This document shows, in pieces, positions 19,007 to 26,817 of a stretch of 64,000 bases of DNA. Positions within the stretch are counted from its first letter, which is position 1, and each line of letters opens with the position of its first letter. The position numbers were made by a program, and so were the translations under genes. Source of the DNA: Ruegeria sp. PrR005 (GTDB lineage Bacteria; Pseudomonadota; Alphaproteobacteria; Rhodobacterales; Rhodobacteraceae); contig NZ_JAAGOX010000006.1 of assembly GCF_010500245.1 (NCBI RefSeq), forward strand, positions 61,373 through 125,372. The letters run 5' to 3'. Under the pieces are notes generated by a model. It had not been told where the DNA came from and did not search any database. It saw nothing but the letters and a program-made list of their open reading frames with translations.

Positions 19007-20092
19007 TCAGTTTCCGCGTTCCGCGTCCAGTTTGCGTTTGAGCACACGACGAACCGCGACACCTGCGCCGTCAGCGCCCAGGTTGATCTCGGGGAAGTCG
19101 AGGCCGCGCGGATCCTTCATGATCCGTGCCTGGATTTTCTGGAGCAGATCCTTGTCCTCGTTGAAGGCCGAGATCACGCCGGCCTTGGTCTTCTCAAGGA
19201 TCTCCACCGGTGCGTTCGGACTGTCGAAGGACGCCACGAAGAAATAATGCGTCTTGCCCCGCTCGCCCGGTGTCACGATATGGGCACCGCGTCCGATAAA
19301 ATCGCGGCGCTTGTCCGGGCCTGCGTCGAGGTCGTGGATGTTCCAGTCCGAAAACGACACGGCCAACGAGGGCATCCAGCCGCGCTGTTCACGTTTCACG
19401 ATCTTCTTGTCCTCGAACCCGAAGGCGGCACAGAAGAGGGGCGACAACGGGGACGGCGGGAAATCCTGCTCGTAGACAATGGTATCGCCCTGCATCGAGA
19501 CCTCGGGCGGGTTTTCCCAATCGTCCTGCTGGAACGTGTTGGAGTGCAGGAAGGCGATATGGGTGAGGTCCAGCACGTTTTCGCGGATCAGGACCCAGTT
19601 GGCGGCGACTTCCATGTATCCGGTGATGACCGACCATCCCGGATCGGTGGTGAACCCCATTTCCACCGGTTCATGATCGATCGCCTCCGGATCGCCCATC
19701 CATATCCATACAAAAGCGCCGGATGTACGGAGCGGGTAACTCTGCACCTTGGCCGATTTGGGGATGCTCTTCTGCGTTGGCACCTTGCTGCACATACCGT
19801 CGGCACCGAATTCCATGCCGTGATATGGGCAGACGATCTGATCGTTTTTCACTTCACCTTCGGAGAGCGGGGCCCAGCGGTGCGGGCAGCGATCGTCCAG
19901 CGCGACGGGTGTGCCATCGGACAGGCGGTAAAGCACAACTGGTTTCTCGAGCAACCAGCGCGCCAGCGGTTTTTCGTTGATCTCATCTACATGCGCCGCA
20001 CACCACCACATGTTTCGCGGCGCGTTGTCATCCAGCATCCCGTTCGGGATAAGCTGCTGCCCCTTGGTCAGAGTGTCAGATTGCTTGTTCAT
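19007..20092 (-). CDS. Rieske non-heme iron oxygenase, VanA-like
   Basis: Oxygenase component of 361 residues similar to vanillate O-demethylase alpha subunits. The Rieske cluster ligands are RCPHRWAPL and, 17 residues on, CPYHGMEF. The mononuclear iron site begins with ENVLDLTHIAFLH (D-x2-H-x4-H). Such enzymes hydroxylate or oxidatively demethylate using electrons from a separate reductase; no reductase gene is visible in this window. The start overlaps the panB-like stop by ATGA, so the two proteins are co-translated. O- or N-demethylation would release formaldehyde, which could feed methylene-tetrahydrofolate, the PanB co-substrate. The true substrate is unknown. Confidence 0.9.
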   Translation of the reverse strand: MNKQSDTLTKGQQLIPNGMLDDNAPRNMWWCAAHVDEINEKPLARWLLEKPVVLYRLSDGTPVALDDRCPHRWAPLSEGEVKNDQIVCPYHGMEFGADGMCSKVPTQKSIPKSAKVQSYPLRTSGAFVWIWMGDPEAIDHEPVEMGFTTDPGWSVITGYMEVAANWVLIRENVLDLTHIAFLHSNTFQQDDWENPPEVSMQGDTIVYEQDFPPSPLSPLFCAAFGFEDKKIVKREQRGWMPSLAVSFSDWNIHDLDAGPDKRRDFIGRGAHIVTPGERGKTHYFFVASFDSPNAPVEILEKTKAGVISAFNEDKDLLQKIQARIMKDPRGLDFPEINLGADGAGVAVRRVLKRKLDAERGN

Positions 20093-20943
20093 CGCTGTGT
20101 CTCCCTCAGCATTTCGGTAAGCCTCTCGGCTTCTTCGGTTTTCATCTGATAGCTGTGTGCCTCGTCCGGGAACGCACCGGAGACAACGTCTTCGCGGAAA
20201 TCCGAGAAAGCCTTGATCGCGATCTCGGCCATGTTGGCGTAGCGTTTGGCGAATTTCGGTTTGAAGGTGTCGAAGGCACCCAGAACGTCGTATCCGTTCA
20301 AAATCTGCGCGGTGCAGGCTGACCCGGCACCGATCGCTGCGGTGAAGATGCTCACGGCTTCGTCGACCGCTTTGCCGACCTCATAGGGCAGGGCCTCAAC
20401 TTCTATCCCCATGGCTCCGGCTTCTTCGATGGCGCGGGCGTCGTCGATGATCTTCATGGCCGCTTCGGCTGTACGGCCTTGCAACTTGAATCCGCCGAAC
20501 TTGTGCACCTGATGCGGAACCAGGCCGACCTGGCTCATCACCGGCACACCGGCATCTGCCACAGCCTTGATTATGTCGAATTTCTCGCGCCCGCCCTGAA
20601 GCTTGACCGCATCGCAGCCGCTTTCCTTCATCAGGCGCAACGCGTTGAGGATTGCCATCTCCTGCGTGGCATAAGAGCCATATGGCATCGAAACGATACA
20701 CATCGTATTGGGCGCACCCGTGCGTACAGCACGGGTGTGGTTGATCATTTGGTCCATGCTCATCGACAGCGTATTTTCGTGCCCATAGAGCGTCATGCCG
20801 ATACTGTCGCCGACGCCGACGATGTCGATGCCCGCTCGTTCCGCCCAAGCGGCGGTCAGAACCTCGCCGACCGCAAGCAAGGCGAGTCGTTCGCCGTTTC
20901 GCTTTTTCTCGGCAAGATCGGGAATTGTCAGTTTGGTTGGCAT
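20089..20943 (-). CDS. panB: 3-methyl-2-oxobutanoate hydroxymethyltransferase (PanB family)
   Basis: PanB-type enzyme of 284 residues that in pantothenate synthesis transfers a hydroxymethyl group from methylene-tetrahydrofolate to 3-methyl-2-oxobutanoate, giving ketopantoate. The conserved N-terminal part is seen in LALLAVGEVLTAAWAERAGI and VGVGDSIGMTLYGHENTLSM. Metal- and substrate-region blocks follow in ESGCDAVKLQGG and AGVPVMSQVGLVPHQV, with catalytic-region GAMGIEVEALP. It lacks panC beside it and is coupled to a Rieske oxygenase, so it may serve catabolism, for example the reverse reaction or a related aldol chemistry. The family is clear; the direction of the reaction is inference. 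Confidence 0.88.
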   Translation of the reverse strand: MPTKLTIPDLAEKKRNGERLALLAVGEVLTAAWAERAGIDIVGVGDSIGMTLYGHENTLSMSMDQMINHTRAVRTGAPNTMCIVSMPYGSYATQEMAILNALRLMKESGCDAVKLQGGREKFDIIKAVADAGVPVMSQVGLVPHQVHKFGGFKLQGRTAEAAMKIIDDARAIEEAGAMGIEVEALPYEVGKAVDEAVSIFTAAIGAGSACTAQILNGYDVLGAFDTFKPKFAKRYANMAEIAIKAFSDFREDVVSGAFPDEAHSYQMKTEEAERLTEMLRETQR

Positions 20944-20959
20944 GGCAGGTCCTTGTGTT

Positions 20960-21235
20960 TCACGTCGGTTGGGATGGTTTGAGTCGTCGCTCGATCAGGA
21001 CGATTAGCCGGCTGCCCTTGATCCTGGCCGGTCCGTTTCGGAAGCCAGTGCCCGTCGATCGGGAATAGCTGGTCCCGGTGCTGCGGATGGCGATTGGCTG
21101 GCCGGAATGTTCCCAGGCGAACAGGCCTTGTTCGTTGAGGTCTTCGAGCGCGCGGGCGGCGATCCATTGGCACAGGGCGTCCTCGTCAGGCTTCGCGACG
21201 AACGTGACAGCGTTGGTGGGCGGGTGTTCGGGCAT
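20960..21235 (-). CDS. Small hypothetical protein upstream of panB
   Basis: Open frame of 91 codons ending 16 bases before the panB-like start and on the same strand. I recognise no family. The protein is hydrophilic, without a signal peptide or membrane helix; it has an acidic N-terminal half (DEDALCQWIAARALEDLNEQ) and a basic C-terminal end. The start has only a weak AGAAAG upstream. Its tight spacing to panB and a promoter-like sequence about 75-100 bases upstream support a real gene that heads the panB-Rieske operon. Confidence 0.5.
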   Translation of the reverse strand: MPEHPPTNAVTFVAKPDEDALCQWIAARALEDLNEQGLFAWEHSGQPIAIRSTGTSYSRSTGTGFRNGPARIKGSRLIVLIERRLKPSQPT

Positions 21236-21309
21236 GGTTTGCTTTCTGGGCCTTCGAGGGAACCTCCCGAACCTTTTTCGGGCATGCAGGCGGCGACAAT
21301 GACAGGAGG

Positions 21310-21336
21310 TATATATAATATATTTTATATCGTCAA
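21310..21336 (-). promoter_or_regulatory. Promoter-like site with AT-rich palindrome before the panB operon
   Basis: Read on the minus strand, TTGACG is followed after 15 bases by TATATA, a plausible sigma-70-type promoter. Nearly the whole spacer is an 18-base dyad (21313-21330) with 16 of 18 positions symmetric. A dyad between the -35 and -10 boxes is a classic operator position, and the GntR regulator nearby is a candidate binder. The sequence is seen directly; function is inferred. Confidence 0.5.
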
Positions 21337-21339
21337 GGA

Positions 21340-21810
21340 TGGGTGGGATAGGCGTGGATGCGCTTGGAAAAGGCGATTTCGCTGCTTCTCGGAATGGCCA
21401 CCGAGATCTGTTCAGGTACGCTGCCTATCGGTCCGAGGGGACCCGGCGGGCGGTTGCGATGGCTGTCGGACTCCGGTTTTCGCTATGAAACGTCGACGGC
21501 CTGCTGCACGAGTGCGTCATCGGTATCAGCTATGAAATACCGGGTTCTGATGGAACGGATTTGGGCCGACGGTTGCATCGTTAAGCTGGCGTCAGTGGGT
21601 GAATGACTGTGACCAGGTATCAATGGCAGTGGTACGCCGAAGAGGTCGTCGCATAACAGGCAGGCTGCCTCTACGATTGAACCAGCAGCAATCTGATCCG
21701 CAACACTGCTCTGCCCGAATGGCCTGGACTTTGTTCCCCTTACAACGCGGAGAAAAGGGGAAACCGAGACCAGACAGAAGCTGTCTGACAGATTCAGGCG
21801 ACGAAGTAGC
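21340..21810. other. Gene-free stretch
   Basis: About 470 bases between the panB operon promoter and the Omp85-like gene. Several short frames overlap one another on both strands with no recognisable domain. At its end, GAAAACC-GT-GGTTTTC (21834-21849, just inside the next open frame) can form a short hairpin. I see no RNA gene. Confidence 0.35.
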
Positions 21811-23136
21811 ATGCCGTTCAAGGAAACCACCGAAAACCGTGGTTTTCTTGGGGGTTCGGCTTGTTTCCATTCAGTTTCGCTGACACTTTACTTGCGACTG
21901 AAAGGGGCACTTGTCTTGTTGATTGATCGTTTGATCGTTCTTGCACGTAAGCACGGATCGGGATTCCGTTCCGGTGTTCCTTTTTGCGACAGAGCTAGCC
22001 TTGCCGGTGCAGCGAACACCTTGCTACGGGTGATCCTTATCACGGGTTGCCTACCGGGCGCTGCCCTTGCGCAGAACCCGTTCTTCGAACAACGCAATAC
22101 CGCTGTTGACGCGGCAACTCAAACGGATGTCGGCCTTAGAAGCGGCTCGCTGGTCATCGCACCGATCCCTTTCAGCAACGATGTGATCGGCAACGGAATT
22201 TCTTTGGGCGCGGGTTATCTTTTTACCCTCCCTGGATCAAAGCCATCAGGGGTCGGTGTTGCGACGCTGAAGACCGATAATGGAAGCACCGGCTACGGTG
22301 GCGGTGGGCTTGTTAACTTCGGCAACGGGCGCTGGACGCTCGGGCTTTTTGGCGGCACCGCAGATGTCAATTACACGTTGCCCGTTGGCAGGCTCAAGTT
22401 GCCACTCACGCAATCCGGCAAAGCGGTTGACGCCATCTTGGGCTATAACGTTACGGATCAACTGAATATCGGGTTCAACCTGGGATACCTCGACACGTCG
22501 ATTGGATTGGGCACTCTGCGTGTGAGTGATTTTCCAGTTGATCTGCGGCCTGATTTGGACGTCGAGTTGGTCAAATTCAGCGCACATGCAACTTGGGATA
22601 CGCGAGATAACACTTTCTATCCGACGACCGGCGTACTGATCTCGGGAAAGATCTCGCGCGCGGGCATCACGGATCAGGCATTCGGAAACCTGCTTACGAT
22701 ATCGGACAGAAGTTACTACAAAGGCGTGGCTTCCGCATCTACCTACAACGCGATTGGGGAACGCGGTGTTCTTGCCGTCATTGCCTCTGTCTGCGGTGCT
22801 GGCAGTGATGCGCCATTCTTTGACTCTTGCGGTGTTGGTTTCTCTGACGGCTTGCGTGGATTTGGCACTTTGGACAACTTACAAAACTGGTCTGCCTCTG
22901 CCCAAGTGGAGTATCGAGGCCGCGTCTCTGAACGTTTCGGTTATGTCGCGTTTGCCGGTCTTGGCGGCGGCGGTGAAAGCATCAGCGCCATTTCGACGAA
23001 AAACGGCGGAGCCGCGGCTGGCGTAGGCTTGAGGTATCGTATCGCCAAGAAATTCGGGTTGGACTACGCTGTTGATTACGCGGTCAACGATCAAGGTGAA
23101 GCGTTTCTATACCTCTCTCTTGGGCAACGGTTTTGA
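21811..23136 (+). CDS. Omp85/BamA-superfamily outer-membrane barrel protein
   Basis: Protein of up to 441 residues with a late signal peptide (ANTLLRVILITGCLPGAALA, cleavage near residue 87) followed by an outer-membrane beta-barrel. The hallmark is ATWDTRDNTFYPTTGVLISG, matching the DTRDN-x-x-P-x-x-G segment of BamA/TamA/D15 barrels, and the protein ends in a strand with terminal Phe. No POTRA domains precede the barrel, so it is a barrel-only member like those fused to or paired with patatins. The long leader before the signal peptide suggests a later start; a TTG at 21916 with AAAGGGG upstream is one option. Function unknown. Confidence 0.78.
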   Translation: MPFKETTENRGFLGGSACFHSVSLTLYLRLKGALVLLIDRLIVLARKHGSGFRSGVPFCDRASLAGAANTLLRVILITGCLPGAALAQNPFFEQRNTAVDAATQTDVGLRSGSLVIAPIPFSNDVIGNGISLGAGYLFTLPGSKPSGVGVATLKTDNGSTGYGGGGLVNFGNGRWTLGLFGGTADVNYTLPVGRLKLPLTQSGKAVDAILGYNVTDQLNIGFNLGYLDTSIGLGTLRVSDFPVDLRPDLDVELVKFSAHATWDTRDNTFYPTTGVLISGKISRAGITDQAFGNLLTISDRSYYKGVASASTYNAIGERGVLAVIASVCGAGSDAPFFDSCGVGFSDGLRGFGTLDNLQNWSASAQVEYRGRVSERFGYVAFAGLGGGGESISAISTKNGGAAAGVGLRYRIAKKFGLDYAVDYAVNDQGEAFLYLSLGQRF

Positions 23137-23412
23137 TTTCACCTATGATGGTGGCTGAGTAAACTCCGGCAATACCAAACGCCTTGTAAGAAAAAAACTG
23201 GCCGAGGAAACCTGATCAACTGGGACAATCGGCCTTTCCGGCAAACAGCGGCATGTCGCTATGAGCAAGCCGCATATCGAGACCAGATGTCTGCGCGGGA
23301 ACCGCAATCCGGCAATCAAGGTGTAAATCGCAGTTGCCTAAGCAAAACCGCGGCGCGACCAGCCTATTGAGAGCGCGACGGGGAGACGCTTCGGCTAGCC
23401 GGCTCGGGGTCT

Positions 23413-25052
23413 TCACATATCGCTTGATATGCGTGTTTCCGCGAGCGTGACCCCGGTCTCCACGGGGCCCGTCCCGGTAGGTCGGGACCACGAGGTCAAA
23501 AACAGTGCCAAGCCGAGTAGCAGAACAAAACCTGCCCCTGCGAGGCGTATCCCTGCTTCGAACCGCGATTTTCGGCCCGGGTTGGTGCCAGCCCTGCGTT
23601 CGAGCGCGGCCCGACCCCAGATTGCCGCCATCCCGATCATGGACATGGCAACGGCCATCCCGGCCGATATCGCGATCACCATCAGGATTGCCGGAACCAG
23701 CAGATCATTCGCAAGACCGAACAGCATCACGATCAGCGCCCCTGTGCAGGGAACCGCGCCCACAGCAAGTGCGATCCAGGCGCCAGACCGGTTTGAGGAC
23801 GCGCTGGCGGCAGAGCAGGCGGCGCATCCCTTGTGGGTGTCGTGCCCGTGGGCATGATGCCGCCGTTGATGAACGAAGGCCTTTGCCGCCTGCCATACAT
23901 TGTTGCCCCGATAAAAACGATTAATCCGTAGCTGCCAAGCCGGATGAGCCGATAGTCGGACGGGGCCGCCCCGGTTGTCTGCCGCACGGCCAGATCAAGG
24001 AGGAAGACCACGGCAACGGCCGAGACGACGTGGAAAACCGCGATGCGGCTTCCCATCAGGATGCCGCGGCGAAGGCTACCGCCTTCTCCGATGAAGTAAG
24101 AAACCACAACGGCCTTTCCATGTCCTGGCCCCAAGGTGTGCAGGGTGCCGTAGAGGAATGCGACCATCAAGGCGAATCCGGCGGCCCCGAATGACCGCCC
24201 ATCCTCGATAGAGCGCATGGCCGAGGTGAAAAGATTGTTTATCCAGATTTGCGCCCGCGCGAAAAGGTTGCCGTCGACCGGTGCCTCGGCGGCGACCGAA
24301 ATCTCGCCCGGTTCGCCCCATGCCTGCGCATTGGTGAGCGTGTAGGAGGCTTCGACCACCCTTTGCCCGTCGACAAGGAAGAGATTGCTGACAGTCGGTT
24401 TGTGTTCAAGAACGCCCCGCAGGCGAATTGCATGAAATGTCTTGTCGATTTCGAGGCCGTCAGGAACGTCGACTCGGATCATCTGGTTGGGTGGTGGAGG
24501 TGGCGTATGGATGCACGCCCCCACCCACGGAACGAGCAGAAAGCTGTGAACGCGGCCGTCTGCGGCCTGTAGGGGCAGGACGTAGCCATCGACAAGCACC
24601 TCGCGCCCCAGAAACCGCCCTGTTACGCCGGTCGCCTCTTCGCGGCGCTTCTCCATAACGACAAGCCGCTGGGCCAACAGCTGGTCAGCGTCGTAGCCAT
24701 CGTCGCGCAACCGCCCCCGGGCTTCTTGCGAGCGTCGTTCGAGTTCGGCATTGCCGGCCTGGCCAGCGGCTTCGAGTACCGTCCGAAGATCATCTTTTTG
24801 CTGGTATGACATTTCCAGAAAGGGGTCGTCATACGGTTCTGTAGCAGGGGCCAGTGCCCCCCATCGGGCTAATTCAACAGGCTCGGCAAAAGCGCTGTCA
24901 GGCAGGACAAGGGACGCCCAGACACACGATAGAGCGATCCACCAGGCCATTGTCGTACTCTTGGCAAAGAGGGCGAAACGTACGGGGGGGCAGGTGGTGA
25001 AAAAACTGTGCAAAACGGATTTCTTTGGAACTGGTCCATTATCTCTGGTCAT
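23413..25052 (-). pseudogene. DUF3299-NicO fusion (nickel/cobalt export type), frameshifted
   Basis: Two adjoining frames add up to one protein. The first (from 25052, or from 24950 where a signal peptide MAWWIALSCVWASLVLPDSA begins) has a DUF3299 domain with LLVPWVGACIHTPPPPPNQM, then a NicO membrane domain with LHTLGPGHGKAVVVSYF. Near 23895-23905 its frame leaves the NicO pattern after FIGATM. The other frame continues with WQAAKAFVHQRRHHAHGHDT, a His-rich NicO loop, and ends with GAVPCTGALIVMLFGLAND and two more helices. A single missing base explains this. Intact NicO proteins move Ni2+ or Co2+ across the inner membrane. It may be a real lesion or a sequencing error. The 25052 start overlaps the potassium channel stop by ATGA. 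Confidence 0.85.
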
Positions 25053-25447
25053 GGTCCATCCTTTTTGCCCGGGTCATATCGGATGAGCGCCCGTGCCAAT
25101 TGGGCGAATAGTGCGACGAAAATGCCGACGCCAGCGAAGATATAGAATACGGTGAACAGCTTCGCGGCGGAAGTAGTCGGGCTGAGATCGCCAAAACCGA
25201 CCGTCGACATCGTTGTGACCGAAAAATACAGGCTGTCGATCCACGACCACCCTTCAACCTGGCGATAGAAAACCGAGCCGCTCAGGAGCATGATCATCGC
25301 AACCGCAAAGGTCGCCCGAAACGTCTCGTCTCTCCACGAACGAACCAGTGCCTTGAGCAGCCGAACTACGGTCAATGCAAATGACAACATACGATTAACC
25401 GTCTCTTCTGGCCGGCGGTCGGTCAAACGAGATGGAAACTTGCGCAT
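25049..25447 (-). CDS. Two-helix potassium channel protein (Ion_trans_2)
   Basis: Small ion channel subunit of 132 residues. Two membrane helices flank a pore loop: the first at about residues 45-60 (FAVAMIMLLSGSVFY), then the pore helix and selectivity filter TMSTVGFGDL (TVGFGD is the classic K+ filter), then the second helix KLFTVFYIFAGVGIFVALFA. There is no RCK or cyclic-nucleotide domain, so it is a minimal KcsA-like pore that should assemble as a tetramer. Its stop overlaps the long-form start of the DUF3299-NicO gene, suggesting co-expression with a metal transporter. Confidence 0.9.
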   Translation of the reverse strand: MRKFPSRLTDRRPEETVNRMLSFALTVVRLLKALVRSWRDETFRATFAVAMIMLLSGSVFYRQVEGWSWIDSLYFSVTTMSTVGFGDLSPTTSAAKLFTVFYIFAGVGIFVALFAQLARALIRYDPGKKDGP

Positions 25448-25605
25448 AAATCCAGAAACCTGAGGGGTCGGAACGAGAGGTGCGCCCAGCCACGAAGCGG
25501 CTGGGGATGTCCTGGAACAGGGTTAACCCTATTTCTCTCCACCGGCTTGAATGGCGTCCAAGAAATGAATGCAAAAGCGCGAAGTCTCTAGGCTGGCCGA
25601 TCATG

Positions 25606-26811
25606 TCAATCCATCTCGGACTTGTAGATCACGCCGTCTTTCATGATCAGGTCAAATTTGTCCCATGGATTGGCGATCAGGCTCAGGTCTTCCAGCGGAT
25701 TGCCGTCCACCAGGATCAGGTCCGCGTAGGCGCCCACGGTCAGCTGACCTAGCGGGCCTTCCTGGTAGGGATGCCGCGGTCCAGCCAACGCAAAGAGTTC
25801 GGCGTTGTCTGATGTCGCCATCTTCAGCGACTCGAATGGCGTGAAACCCAAGTGCTCAAGCTTGGTCAACAACTTGCCCTGACGATCCGTCGTTTCCTTG
25901 TCGAAAAGCGCGTTGGAGAATAACGCGATATTCACGCAATTTTCCTTCATCAGTCCCAGCGTTTCGCACCCCAGAAGGAACCCGTGGTCAATGCTTTTGC
26001 CCCCCGGTTTGACCGCCATCTGCACGGCTTCATCGGAATAGACGTGCGCGGCGACGCCGATGTTGTAGCTTTCGACGACATCCACGGCGGCCTTGATCTC
26101 TTCGATCGAATACTGCCGCACATCAAGCGGATCGAAGACAGAGGCGACACCGCCACCCACGGCTATCTTCAACTGCGCGGCCCCCATGCGGAACACTTCC
26201 CGCGCGCGCTGCTGTACGAGAGGGACACCGTCAGCGATCACAACGAGGCCATTGCGCCCCCAGTAGTCAAGCGTGTCGCCTGCGGGCGCAGGTACCTCAA
26301 AGGGAAGGCGATAGTCGTAATGCCCACCTGTCTGGCTGAGCGGCGGGCCAGAGACCAGCATCCGTGGACCGTGCGTTTCGCCGCGGTCGATCATCTTGTG
26401 GACGGCAAAGGAATTGCCGCCAAGATCGCGTACAGTGGTGAAACCGCGCATCAGCGTTCGCTCGGCTGCAATCACAGTCCGCGCACCGACTTCGAATGAA
26501 TCGCCGAACAAGGCTGCGGTCTGCGGAAGCTCTGCAAGGCTCATATGCCAGTGCGAATCCGTCAGACCCGGAATCATGGTGCGCCCGCCACCGTCGATGA
26601 CCCGCCCGCCGGCAACTGCCACTTCCTCTGTCGTGTTCTGGGCAATCAGGTTTCCATTAGTGACGACACTGGCGTTCTGGATGAGCGCCTTGTTCAGCCT
26701 GTCGACGACGTTGACGCTGGGGATGACGATTGGCCGGACGGGATCGTCCTGCGCCCCCGCGGCCGCAGCCGCGAGGACAAGGGCAGAGGTGATCAGGGCT
26801 CTGCGAAGCAC
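25606..26811 (-). CDS. Exported amidohydrolase, with internal deletion
   Basis: Amidohydrolase-superfamily protein of 401 residues with a signal peptide (LITSALVLAAAAAGAQ) for export. It keeps the metal motif LTDSHWHM, a probable bridging Lys in AQLKIAVGGGV, and His residues in VAAHVYSDEA and KSIDHGFLLG. Compared with the adjacent paralogue at 26818-28212 it lacks about 46 residues after KENCVNIAL, where the paralogue has the catalytic Asp in IAFGTDTLFSADLAKRQ; here the text reads LFSNALFDKETTDRQ. The loss is in frame. The protein may therefore be inactive, regulatory or altered in activity. Related enzymes cleave dipeptides or cyclic amides. Confidence 0.85.
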   Translation of the reverse strand: MLRRALITSALVLAAAAAGAQDDPVRPIVIPSVNVVDRLNKALIQNASVVTNGNLIAQNTTEEVAVAGGRVIDGGGRTMIPGLTDSHWHMSLAELPQTAALFGDSFEVGARTVIAAERTLMRGFTTVRDLGGNSFAVHKMIDRGETHGPRMLVSGPPLSQTGGHYDYRLPFEVPAPAGDTLDYWGRNGLVVIADGVPLVQQRAREVFRMGAAQLKIAVGGGVASVFDPLDVRQYSIEEIKAAVDVVESYNIGVAAHVYSDEAVQMAVKPGGKSIDHGFLLGCETLGLMKENCVNIALFSNALFDKETTDRQGKLLTKLEHLGFTPFESLKMATSDNAELFALAGPRHPYQEGPLGQLTVGAYADLILVDGNPLEDLSLIANPWDKFDLIMKDGVIYKSEMD

Positions 26812-26817
26812 GTCAGG

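Noticed and set aside
18992..20149. 385-codon frame antisense to the Rieske oxygenase
   Set aside because: The minus strand has both Rieske and iron-site motifs; the plus frame is a shadow.
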